Both the position numbers and the translations under genes were made by a program. From a bacterium (GTDB taxonomy: Bacteria; Ratteibacteria; UBA8468; B48-G9; JAFGKM01), in the NCBI GenBank assembly GCA_035370465.1, contig DAOOVW010000056.1:1-9885 (forward strand): DNA of 9,885 nt, in the 5' to 3' direction. Shown here one piece after another: positions 1 through 7,081 of the stretch; position 1 is the stretch's first letter, and the number at the start of each line of letters is the position of its first letter. The notes beneath the pieces were generated by a model. The model was not told the origin of the DNA. It worked only from the letters and a program-made list of their open reading frames with translations, and ran no database searches.

Positions 1-1
1 G

Positions 2-1279
2 TCAGAAGGAGCATCTGGAAAAGAATTTACATCTAAAAATAAAGTTAAAGTAATATACAAAAAAATTCCTGATTTTCATTCTGTTGCTGTCGGTGTGTTT
101 GTAAAAGTTGGAAGTAGAACAGAAGATGAAGAAATTTCAGGAATTTCACACTTTGTTGAACATATATTATTCAAAGGAACAAAGAAAAGAACGAGTAATC
201 AAATAAAAGAAGAAATTGAAGGAGTTGGCGGTATGTTTAATGCCTTCACATCTGAAGAAGCAACATGTTATTGGATAAAAATTCTTGATGAATATTTAGA
301 AAAAACATTTGATGTTTTATCAGATATGATTGAAAATCCTGCTTTAAAGAAAGAAGATATTGAAAAAGAAAGGGCTGTTATTCTTGAAGAAATAAAAATG
401 TATAAGGATATACCTGCAAAATATGTTCATGAAATTTTTGATTCCATGCTTTTTGAAGGGCATCATTTGGGAAGACCAATTGCAGGGACGGAAGAAACAG
501 TTAAGAAAATTACAAAAGAAGATATGGAAAAATATATGAATGAACTTTATGGTTCTTCAAATATTGTAATAAGTGTTGCTGGAAATTTCTCTGAAAATAA
601 AATCAGAGATTTAAGCAAAAAATATTTTAAATTAAGAAATGGAAGGAAAATTACCTTTCCAAAATGGCAGGGAAATGAAAGTGGACCAAAAGTAAAAGTT
701 CTAAAAAAAGATACTGAACAAACTCATATTGTAATTGGTGGTCTTGGATATTCAAGAGAAGATAATAGAAAATATCCATTATGTGTTTTAAATACAATTC
801 TTGGTGGAAATATGAGCAGTCGTCTTTTTAATAAAATAAGAGAGGAAATGGGACTTGCTTATGAAATAGGAAGTTTTATAAGGAATTATACTGACACAGG
901 TGCTTTTATAATTTCTGCTGGTGTAAAACATTCAAATTCACTTAAAGCAACAGAAGCAATTATTGGAGAACTTGTAAAAATAAGAAATGAAGGGGTAAAT
1001 GACGATGAAATTGAAAGAAGTAAAAAATATTTAATTTCCCATACTCTTATGGGACTTGAAGGGAATCTTGAATACATGATGTTTCTTGGAGAACAACGAC
1101 TTTTAAGAGAGAAAATTACATCTGTGGAAGAAATAAGAAAAAAAATAGAAGAAGTTACAAAAGAGGATGTTAAAGAAGTTGCAGAACAACTTTTTACTCA
1201 GAAAAATTTTTATTTAGCAATGATTTCTCCTTATGGAGAGGGAAAAAAATTTCTAAAAATAACTGATGAACTAAAATAA
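2..1279 (+). CDS. M16 family zinc metallopeptidase (5' end outside the window)
   Basis: This is a processing-peptidase-like (pitrilysin superfamily, M16B-size) zinc protease, probably cytosolic. The frame is open from base 2, so the gene begins before the window. The GTG at 95 is not the start, because residues upstream of it (ending IPDFHSVAVGVF) fit the family N-terminus. The inverted zinc motif HxxEH is visible as HFVEH at 149-163. The third ligand Glu lies in the downstream segment ERAVILEEIKMYKD. The C-terminal half has the family's LGGNMSSRLFNKIREEMGLAY segment, shortened here to its key part RLF...GLAY, which contributes the substrate-binding Arg and Tyr. About 425 residues are present, consistent with a nearly complete member of about 410-430 residues. 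In many bacteria this gene follows pnp, but that cannot be checked here. The stop is 23 bases before the next gene. The family assignment is firm; the substrate is unknown. Confidence 0.95.
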   Translation, partial: SEGASGKEFTSKNKVKVIYKKIPDFHSVAVGVFVKVGSRTEDEEISGISHFVEHILFKGTKKRTSNQIKEEIEGVGGMFNAFTSEEATCYWIKILDEYLEKTFDVLSDMIENPALKKEDIEKERAVILEEIKMYKDIPAKYVHEIFDSMLFEGHHLGRPIAGTEETVKKITKEDMEKYMNELYGSSNIVISVAGNFSENKIRDLSKKYFKLRNGRKITFPKWQGNESGPKVKVLKKDTEQTHIVIGGLGYSREDNRKYPLCVLNTILGGNMSSRLFNKIREEMGLAYEIGSFIRNYTDTGAFIISAGVKHSNSLKATEAIIGELVKIRNEGVNDDEIERSKKYLISHTLMGLEGNLEYMMFLGEQRLLREKITSVEEIRKKIEEVTKEDVKEVAEQLFTQKNFYLAMISPYGEGKKFLKITDELK

Positions 1280-1302
1280 AAACTTTAAAAAGGAGGATTT
1301 AA

Positions 1303-1944
1303 ATGTCAAATGAAATTTTAAATGGAATTAAAGAAAGTGTTATAGTGGGAGATGCAAAAAAAACAGAAGAATTAGTAAATAAAGCGGTAAAAGAGAATAT
1401 TGAAGTTAAAAAAATTTTAGATGAAGGACTTATTGCAGGGATGATGGTTGTTGGAGAGAAGTTTAAAAATAATGAATATTATGTTCCAGAAGTTCTAATT
1501 GCTGCCAGAGCAATGCATAAAGGAATGGATATTATAGAACCATTAATTGTTCAGGCAGGAATAAAACCAGTTGCAAAATTAGCAATAGGAACAGTAAAAG
1601 GAGACCTGCATGATATAGGTAAAAATCTTGTAGTTATGATGTGGAAAGGTGCTGGATTTGAAGTAGAAGACCTTGGAATTGATGTTCCACCAGAAAAATT
1701 TGTTGAAGCAGCCAATAGAGGCACTCAGATTATTGGAATGAGTGCCCTTTTGACAACAACAATGATAGCAATGAAAGAAGTGATTGAAAAGTTAAAAGAA
1801 ACAGGAATAAGAGATAAAGTTAAAATTATTATTGGGGGCGCTCCTGTTACACAGGAATATGCGGATGAAATTGGTGCAGATGCTTATGCACCAGATGCTG
1901 CCACAGGTGTAGATAAAGTGAAAGAATTGCTAAATATTAAATAA
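1303..1944 (+). CDS. Corrinoid (B12-binding) methyltransferase partner protein, MtaC/MtbC-like
   Basis: This is a cobalamin-carrying shuttle subunit that, in its family, accepts a methyl group from a substrate-specific methyltransferase and passes it to a second methyltransferase. Residues 1-90 or so form the helical cap domain (B12-binding-2 type). The Rossmann-like B12 domain follows, with the signature DxHxxG as D101-L-H103-D-I-G106; His103 is the lower axial cobalt ligand. A glycine-rich IIIGGAPV strand near residues 175-182 and a closing GADAYAPDA segment are also typical. At 213 residues it matches stand-alone corrinoid proteins. The start has a strong AGGAGG at 1291-1296. No methyltransferase, MtrH-like partner or reductive activator lies in the window, so the substrate (methanol, methylamine, methoxylated aromatic or other) cannot be told. 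Confidence 0.93.
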   Translation: MSNEILNGIKESVIVGDAKKTEELVNKAVKENIEVKKILDEGLIAGMMVVGEKFKNNEYYVPEVLIAARAMHKGMDIIEPLIVQAGIKPVAKLAIGTVKGDLHDIGKNLVVMMWKGAGFEVEDLGIDVPPEKFVEAANRGTQIIGMSALLTTTMIAMKEVIEKLKETGIRDKVKIIIGGAPVTQEYADEIGADAYAPDAATGVDKVKELLNIK

Positions 1945-1994
1945 GAAGGGATAGGGTATATATTGGTAAATTTTAAATATATTTCAAAAATCTT

Positions 1995-2606
1995 ATGGAT
2001 ATTTTAAAAATATTTTTTCTTTTTATCTTTTCGTTCATTCTTGGAAGTATACCTTTTGGTTATGTTTTATGTAAAATTATTAAAAAAATTGACATAAGAA
2101 AATATGGAAGTGGAAATATTGGTGCTACTAATGTTTACAGGGTATGTGGAGGATTTTTAGGGTCATCTGTTTTATTTCTTGATATAATAAAGGGCTATAT
2201 CCCTGTTTTCATTTCAAGAAATTTTTTTGAATTTTCTTCTATAATTTCAATATTGATAGGACTTGCTGCTATTTTAGGGCATACTTTTTCTCCTTTTTTA
2301 AAAGGTAAAGGCGGAAAAGGAATTTCAACAAGTTTTGGTGTTATAATTGCTCTTTTCCCATTATCTGCTTTTTGTTCTTTTATTATTTTTGTTCTTGTTT
2401 TGTTTATTTTTCATATTGTTTCTGTTGCATCAATTACTGCAAGTTTTTTTCTCCCAATTTCTATTTATATTTCCTCCAAGGATATTCCTTTAACTATTTT
2501 TGGAATAATAATTTTTATTTTTATTATCTATACTCATAGAGAAAACATTAAAAGATTAAAAAAGGGAAAGGAGAAAAGGATAATTTTGCCATGGGAGAAA
2601 AAATAG
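1995..2606 (+). CDS. plsY: Acyl-phosphate:glycerol-3-phosphate acyltransferase PlsY
   Basis: PlsY is an integral membrane enzyme that transfers an acyl group from acyl-phosphate (made by PlsX) to glycerol-3-phosphate, the first committed step of phospholipid synthesis. The family motifs are visible: GSGNIGATNVYR at residues 38-49, a phosphate-binding glycine-rich loop HTFSPFLKGKGGKG at 96-109, and the C-terminal THRENIKRL at 180-188. There are five to six hydrophobic segments, near 4-26, 54-72, 82-97, 113-137, 138-158 and 166-180. Length (203 aa) is normal. The ATG at 1995 is the only sensible start, since an in-frame stop occurs at 1974-1976 and no other start codon lies between. It has no clear Shine-Dalgarno, unlike its neighbours. 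The last 16 bases overlap gpsA, which supplies the glycerol-3-phosphate. Confidence 0.97.
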   Translation: MDILKIFFLFIFSFILGSIPFGYVLCKIIKKIDIRKYGSGNIGATNVYRVCGGFLGSSVLFLDIIKGYIPVFISRNFFEFSSIISILIGLAAILGHTFSPFLKGKGGKGISTSFGVIIALFPLSAFCSFIIFVLVLFIFHIVSVASITASFFLPISIYISSKDIPLTIFGIIIFIFIIYTHRENIKRLKKGKEKRIILPWEKK

Positions 2607-3577
2607 GTATTTTAGGAAGTGGTGCTTGGGGAATTTGTTTATCACTACTACTATCAAAAAAAAATAATGAAATTACTCTCTGGGAACCAATAAAAGATAA
2701 TTATGAAATTCTTATAAAAGAGAGGGAAAGTACAATTTATTTCCCTGGTGTAAAAATTCCAGAAAATGTAGTTATAACAAACTCTATTGAAGAAACAATA
2801 AAAAACTCTAATAATTTAATTATTACAGTAAGATCTACTTTTTTTAAAGAAACAATTGAAATAATTGAAAAACATTATTCAGACCAAAAAATTCTTGTTG
2901 GAACAAAAGGAATGGAAGTAAAGACAAAAAAATTCTTTTCTGAAATAATAGAAGAGAGAAGAATTGTTAAAAACTATGGAATTATTTCAGGACCAACAAT
3001 TGCCCGTGAAATTGTATATGGTTTTCCATCAGCAGCAGTAATTGCTTCAAACTGTAAAGATATATCTTTATATTTTCAAAAACTTTTAAGCAGTGATATT
3101 TTCAGAGTATATATTACAAAAGATATAAAGGGAGTTCAGGTAGGTGGTTCTTTTAAAAATGTTATTGCAATTGGAGCAGGTATTATTGATGGACTCCAAT
3201 TGGGTATGAACACAAAGGCATCATATTTAACAAGAGGGTTGAATGAAATGATAAAAGTGGGCAGGAAACTTGGAGGAAAAGAAAAAACATTAAGAGGGCT
3301 TTCAGGTATTGGAGACCTGATAACAACTTCTTTTAGTAAATATAGCAGAAATAGAAGTTTTGGAGAAGGAATTATAAGAGAGGGCAAAGAGAATTATCTG
3401 GAAAAAACAAAAATGGTAATTGAAGGCATATATGCAACAGATGTCTACTATACCCTTTCTCATAGATTGAAAGTTGAACTTCCTATAACATCATCAATTT
3501 ACAGAATAATTTTTTCAAATAGCAGCCCAACGGAAGAAATAAATTATTTAATGAAAAGGAAACTTAAAAGAGAATGA
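2591..3577 (+). CDS. gpsA: NAD(P)-dependent glycerol-3-phosphate dehydrogenase GpsA
   Basis: GpsA reduces dihydroxyacetone phosphate to sn-glycerol-3-phosphate in the cytosol, feeding PlsY encoded just upstream. The N-terminal Rossmann loop is GSGAWG at residues 9-14. The family motif SGPTIARE is at 133-140, catalytic Lys189 sits in GGSFKN, Asp242 is in SGIGDLITT, and the substrate-phosphate region SRNRSFGEG is at 252-260. Length (328 aa) is typical. Translation starts inside plsY (16-base overlap), with AAAGGA at 2575-2580 as the ribosome binding site. One oddity is the segment usually read as AVPS after the second strand, which is TVRS here (residues 79-82), so the usual Pro is Arg. The last four bases (ATGA) overlap the following regulator gene. 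Confidence 0.97.
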   Translation: MGEKIGILGSGAWGICLSLLLSKKNNEITLWEPIKDNYEILIKERESTIYFPGVKIPENVVITNSIEETIKNSNNLIITVRSTFFKETIEIIEKHYSDQKILVGTKGMEVKTKKFFSEIIEERRIVKNYGIISGPTIAREIVYGFPSAAVIASNCKDISLYFQKLLSSDIFRVYITKDIKGVQVGGSFKNVIAIGAGIIDGLQLGMNTKASYLTRGLNEMIKVGRKLGGKEKTLRGLSGIGDLITTSFSKYSRNRSFGEGIIREGKENYLEKTKMVIEGIYATDVYYTLSHRLKVELPITSSIYRIIFSNSSPTEEINYLMKRKLKRE

Positions 3578-3897
3578 ATGAAGAAAAAGAAAAATTTTTC
3601 TATATTGGAGATGTAAGTAAAATAACAGGAATACCTGAACATATTCTTAGATACTGGGAGGGAGAATTTAGAATTTTAAAGCCAATAAGAGATCAGAGAG
3701 GACATCGTCTTTATAGTGAAAAAGACATTGAAAAAATTAAAAATATAAAGTTGCTTATTTATAAAGAGGGTTATAAAATAAAAGGTGCAAAGAAAAAAAT
3801 AAAAACGAAAGAGGATAAAAAAAGTAAAAAAGGAATTGTTGATTTTTTAAATTACTTAATAAAAGAAATAGAAGGGATAAAAAAATGTTTAAAATAG
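3574..3897 (+). CDS. Small MerR-type HTH transcriptional regulator
   Basis: This is a DNA-binding protein of the MerR superfamily. Residues 7-75 form the winged-helix domain, opening with FYIGDVSKITGIPEHILRYWE (key residues IGDVS, TGI and LRYWE). The wing follows as RGHRLYSEKDIEKI near residues 42-55, and then the helix LLIYKEGYKIKGAKKKI. The remaining 30 or so residues are a Lys-rich linker and a short amphipathic helix that could dimerise. No effector or metal-binding domain and no Cys pattern are present. At 107 residues it is a minimal member of the type often annotated as MerR family regulator near housekeeping genes in Deltaproteobacteria and candidate phyla. It overlaps gpsA by ATGA and purN by 13 bases, so it is co-translated with both. 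Its target is unknown; I see no operator nearby. Confidence 0.85.
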   Translation: MNEEKEKFFYIGDVSKITGIPEHILRYWEGEFRILKPIRDQRGHRLYSEKDIEKIKNIKLLIYKEGYKIKGAKKKIKTKEDKKSKKGIVDFLNYLIKEIEGIKKCLK

Positions 3898-4493
3898 GAG
3901 TTCTTGCTTCTGGAAAAGGGACAAATTTAAAGGCAATCATTGATTACATAAAAGGTGAGAAGGCATCTTTTGAAATAGGGATTGTTTTAAGTGATAATTT
4001 AGATGCAAATGCATTGACAATAGCAAAAAATGAAGGAATAAAAGCAGAATATATTTCACCAGGAAGATACAAAACATATCTTGAACCAGAAATTGAGAAA
4101 AAATATGTAAATATTCTAAAAGAAAACAAAGTAGAACTTGTATGCCTGGCTGGTTTTATGAGAGTGATAAAAAAAACATTTTTAGAAAATTTTTCAAATA
4201 AAATTATAAATATCCACCCTTCCCTTCTTCCATCTTTTCCTGGTATTGAAGCATGGAAACAGGCACTTGAATATGGTGTAAAATTTACTGGTTGTACTGT
4301 CCATTTTGTTAATAATAGAATTGATGCAGGCCCTATTATAATGCAAGCAGTTGTTCCCATTTTATCAGATGATACACCTGGATCATTACATAAAAGAATT
4401 CAGGAAAAAGAACATATAATATACCCATTATCAATTAACTTAATTTCAGAAGGAAGAGTAAGTATTTCTGGAAGAAAAGTACTTATAAAATAA
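3885..4493 (+). CDS. purN: Phosphoribosylglycinamide formyltransferase PurN
   Basis: PurN transfers a formyl group from 10-formyl-tetrahydrofolate to GAR, the third step of de novo purine synthesis, in the cytosol. The phosphate-binding loop is ASGKGTNLKAII at residues 8-19. The catalytic Asn-His-Asp triad of the family is N109 and H111 in INIHPSLLPSFPG and D147 in RIDAGPII. The folate-side segment LAGFMRVI is at 88-95. Length (202 aa) is normal and the C-terminal helix (EHIIYPLSI) is intact. The start overlaps the regulator gene by 13 bases and has GAAGGG at 3871-3876 as a ribosome binding site. No other purine gene is in the window. A 56-base gap with a small hairpin separates it from the next gene, the largest gap inside the operon. 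Confidence 0.97.
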   Translation: MFKIGVLASGKGTNLKAIIDYIKGEKASFEIGIVLSDNLDANALTIAKNEGIKAEYISPGRYKTYLEPEIEKKYVNILKENKVELVCLAGFMRVIKKTFLENFSNKIINIHPSLLPSFPGIEAWKQALEYGVKFTGCTVHFVNNRIDAGPIIMQAVVPILSDDTPGSLHKRIQEKEHIIYPLSINLISEGRVSISGRKVLIK

Positions 4494-4508
4494 AAATCCC
4501 CCTTTTTC

Positions 4509-4524
4509 CCCGTTGTCAAACGGG
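4509..4524. other. Small hairpin in the purN-GNAT gap
   Basis: CCCGTT (4509-4514) pairs with AACGGG (4519-4524) around a GTCA loop, and TTT/AAA can extend the stem past a bulged C. It is not followed by a T-run on either strand, so it is a poor intrinsic terminator. It may instead be an mRNA processing or stability element. The run of C and T just before it (4498-4511) is unlike the A/T-rich surroundings. The GNAT ribosome binding site GAGG lies at 4541-4544. Confidence 0.4.
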
Positions 4525-4549
4525 AAAGATTAAACGAAAAGAGGTAAAA

Positions 4550-5029
4550 ATGCACACTAACCAAGATATAAAAATAAGAAAAGCAACAATAAAGGACACA
4601 AAACATATTAAAAAAATTGTAGATAAATTTGCTGATGAGGAAAAAATGCTTCCTTTATCTTATAATCAGATATACGAAAGAATTAGGGATTTCTGGGTAA
4701 TTGAATCAGGAAAACAAATTATTGGTTGTGGGTCTTTAAAACCAACATGGAAAGACCTTGCTGAAATAAGGTCGCTTGCAGTAAAAGAGAATTTTCAAAA
4801 AATGGGATATGGAAAATTGTTAATTGAAAATATATTAAAGGAAGGGGAACAATTGGGCTTTAAAAAAATTTTTGTTCTTACATATAAGCCAGGATATTTT
4901 GAAAAATTTGGATTTAAAAAAATATCAAAATCAAAGTTGCCACATAAAATCTGGTTTGATTGTATAAATTGCCCAAAATTCCCAAAATGTGATGAAACAG
5001 CGTTAATAAAAGAACTTATAAAAAAATGA
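4550..5029 (+). CDS. Short ArgA-like GNAT N-acetyltransferase (probable N-acetylglutamate synthase)
   Basis: This is a single-domain GNAT acetyltransferase that probably makes N-acetylglutamate from glutamate and acetyl-CoA, the entry step of arginine synthesis. The acetyl-CoA pyrophosphate loop QKMGYG (Q/RxxGxG) is at residues 83-88, after the IRSLAVKE strand. The substrate-side segment MLPLSYNQIYERIRDFWV near 33-50 and the C-terminal PHKIWFDCINCPKFPKCDE (131-149) match the short class of stand-alone NAGS-like proteins, also found fused to ArgH in some Gammaproteobacteria. C138, C141 and C147 form a CxxCx5C group. At 159 residues there is no amino-acid-kinase domain of classical ArgA. argG lies three genes downstream, which supports the pathway. 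The last four bases overlap the next gene (ATGA). The exact acyl acceptor is inferred. Confidence 0.82.
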   Translation: MHTNQDIKIRKATIKDTKHIKKIVDKFADEEKMLPLSYNQIYERIRDFWVIESGKQIIGCGSLKPTWKDLAEIRSLAVKENFQKMGYGKLLIENILKEGEQLGFKKIFVLTYKPGYFEKFGFKKISKSKLPHKIWFDCINCPKFPKCDETALIKELIKK

Positions 5030-6129
5030 AAAAATTAATATTAATAATTTTTCTTCTATTCTTTCCTTCTATTCTTGAAAGTAAAGTTTTCTTCGGAGAA
5101 AATATAAAAATAGAAAGTATAAAAGAAGACATTTTTGCTCTTGGGGAGAAAATAGAAGCAAAAGGGAATCTTGAAAATGAATTTATTGGAATTGGTAGAA
5201 ATATTCTTTCTGACATTTCTTTAAATGGAGATTATATTGGAATTGGGTTAAATCAGAAGTTAAAATGTGAAAGTAAAAGCGATGTTTATATGTTAGGAAA
5301 TAATGTTGAAACGACAGGAAATATAAAAGGGAGTATAGCAATATTTGGTAGTATTATTTCACTAAAAGGTAATATAGAAAAAAATTTAAGGTTATTTGGA
5401 GAAAAAATCTTTCTTGATACAAATGTAGATGGAAATACTGTAATATGGGGACAGAATATTTATCTTAAAGGAAATTTTGGGAATTTAGTAATTCATAGTG
5501 ACGAAATAAATTTTAATGAAATGTCAGTTATAAATGGAAATCTTGTTTATTATTCCAAAAAAGAAATGGATTTTAAAAATGTAAAAATTAAAGGCGAAAA
5601 AATCTGGAAAAAACCAATGAGTGAGACAATAAAAGAAAAAATGCCTATTTTGAAACTAAAAAGTTTTTATAATTTCCTTTCACTTTTATTCCCTTTCTTT
5701 TTTATGCTCTGGTTCACTCCCAATGTTCTTTCTCAGACAGCAATTTATTCAGGGAAAAAATTTTTATATTGTTTTGGACTTGGTATTATTTTAATATTGA
5801 TTACTTTAATAATTGTTCCCATTATATTTGTAACAATAATTGGCATCCCTTTTGGTCTTATTGTAAGTTCTATATTTATTTCTTGTGTATATGTCTCAAG
5901 GGTTTTTCCACTAATTTTTGTTGGAAGAAAAATACTTTTTAAACTTCCTGATAAAAGAATAACATGGTTTTTTTCAACTTTTATTGGTGTTTTATTTTTT
6001 ACTTTAATTTCAATAATCCCGAATTTAAAACTTTTACTTAATTTAATTACTATACCTGTTGGTTTTGGAGCAATTGTTTTAGGAAGAGTTGACCAATTTA
6101 AAAAACTAAAAAAAGCAAATTTTTTATAA
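5026..6129 (+). CDS. Bactofilin-like (polymer-forming) protein with signal peptide and C-terminal membrane domain
   Basis: This protein has no enzymatic motif that I recognise. It opens with a signal peptide or anchor (residues 1-19, basic MKK then a hydrophobic run ending near LES-K). Residues 25-190 are a repetitive beta-rich stretch with a period of roughly 18-20 residues and recurring GN/GENI/G-x-I patterns. Examples are EDIFALGEKIEAKGN, DVYMLGNNVETTGN and SIAIFGSIISLKGN. Such short beta rungs are seen in bactofilin-like, right-handed beta-solenoid proteins. Residues 213-353 are four to five hydrophobic helices (about 213-230, 245-270, 272-296, 313-331 and 337-353). The likely arrangement is an exported solenoid tethered by a membrane domain. 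The start overlaps the GNAT gene by ATGA with no Shine-Dalgarno, so translation is probably coupled. Function is unknown; a scaffold or envelope role is a guess. Confidence 0.75.
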   Translation: MKKLILIIFLLFFPSILESKVFFGENIKIESIKEDIFALGEKIEAKGNLENEFIGIGRNILSDISLNGDYIGIGLNQKLKCESKSDVYMLGNNVETTGNIKGSIAIFGSIISLKGNIEKNLRLFGEKIFLDTNVDGNTVIWGQNIYLKGNFGNLVIHSDEINFNEMSVINGNLVYYSKKEMDFKNVKIKGEKIWKKPMSETIKEKMPILKLKSFYNFLSLLFPFFFMLWFTPNVLSQTAIYSGKKFLYCFGLGIILILITLIIVPIIFVTIIGIPFGLIVSSIFISCVYVSRVFPLIFVGRKILFKLPDKRITWFFSTFIGVLFFTLISIIPNLKLLLNLITIPVGFGAIVLGRVDQFKKLKKANFL

Positions 6130-6142
6130 AAAGGAGGCAAAA

Positions 6143-7081
6143 ATGAAAATAAAAATTATTTCCAACTTAATAAAGGAAGTTAATGAAAAAAATTTATCAA
6201 ATAATCTATTTTATCTTGCAAAAAACCCTCTCCCTTTTAGAAAATTAAATTATACTATACCAGGACATTCTAAAAATACACTATATGAAACAGATGATTT
6301 TATAGAAAATGAACTTGCAAAATATGGCTATAAAATTGAAAAAGAAGAAGGGAAAGTTCAAGCATACGGCAGGGATATAACAAAACCAAAAAGTTCTCAA
6401 TATGCTCCACCATCCCCAGAATCGCCCTGGTATACTGCTCATAATTTATATGCAAAAAAGAAAGGTAAAACTTATCCTGATGAAATTATTTTAATTGTTT
6501 CCCATAAGGACTCCCAAAGTTGGGTGGATTCTCCTGGTGCTTATGATAATGCTGTTGGAGTAGTAAGTAATATGGAAATTGCAAGAATACTTTCAAATTA
6601 CGAATCTGTTCGTTCACTATATTTCCTATTTTGTAATGAAGAACATACACCATGGACAAGTATAACTGCTGCAAAAAACGCCAAAACACGAGGAGATAAT
6701 TTGATAATGATAATCAATATTGATAGTATTGGTGGTAAATCAAAAGAAGAGGCTGAAACAGGGGCAAAAACAAATGTAACTCTTTACACAACTGATGAAG
6801 GAGAAAAAATTGCTGACCTTATGATAGAATTAAATAAAATATATAATATTGGACTAATTCAAAGAAAATATAAAAGAACGTCTCCTGGGGATGATGATGG
6901 TTCATTTATCAAAGAAGGATATAAGGTAGCAGTAGCAAATATTGGCTCTTATCCTTATGCGGACCCAAATTATCATGATGAAAAAGATATTCCTGAATTT
7001 GTGGATATACAAAATGTAAAAATGTCAACTCAAGCAATATTATCTTCAATTTTAACAATTGACAAGGAGGGAATAAAATGA
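6143..7081 (+). CDS. M28 family zinc metallopeptidase (aminopeptidase-like)
   Basis: This is a dinuclear-zinc exopeptidase of the M28 type. All expected metal and catalytic residues are visible: H121-K-D123 (HxD), bridging D135 in PGAYDNAVG, catalytic E166 and ligand E167 in FCNEEH, D194 in NIDSIGG, and H278 in NYHDEKDIPEFVD. Length is 312 residues. No signal peptide or membrane segment is present, so it is predicted to be cytosolic, unlike many secreted M28 enzymes. The likely role is trimming small peptides, or perhaps deacylation, since M28-fold proteins include non-peptidase hydrolases. The start is set by AAGGAGG at 6131-6137. The stop overlaps argG by four bases (ATGA), so its expression is tied to arginine synthesis. 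Confidence 0.92.
   Translation: MKIKIISNLIKEVNEKNLSNNLFYLAKNPLPFRKLNYTIPGHSKNTLYETDDFIENELAKYGYKIEKEEGKVQAYGRDITKPKSSQYAPPSPESPWYTAHNLYAKKKGKTYPDEIILIVSHKDSQSWVDSPGAYDNAVGVVSNMEIARILSNYESVRSLYFLFCNEEHTPWTSITAAKNAKTRGDNLIMIINIDSIGGKSKEEAETGAKTNVTLYTTDEGEKIADLMIELNKIYNIGLIQRKYKRTSPGDDDGSFIKEGYKVAVANIGSYPYADPNYHDEKDIPEFVDIQNVKMSTQAILSSILTIDKEGIK

Noticed and set aside
95..97. GTG as the start of the M16 gene
   Set aside because: The frame is open to the window edge and the upstream residues fit the family N-terminus, so the gene is cut by the window.
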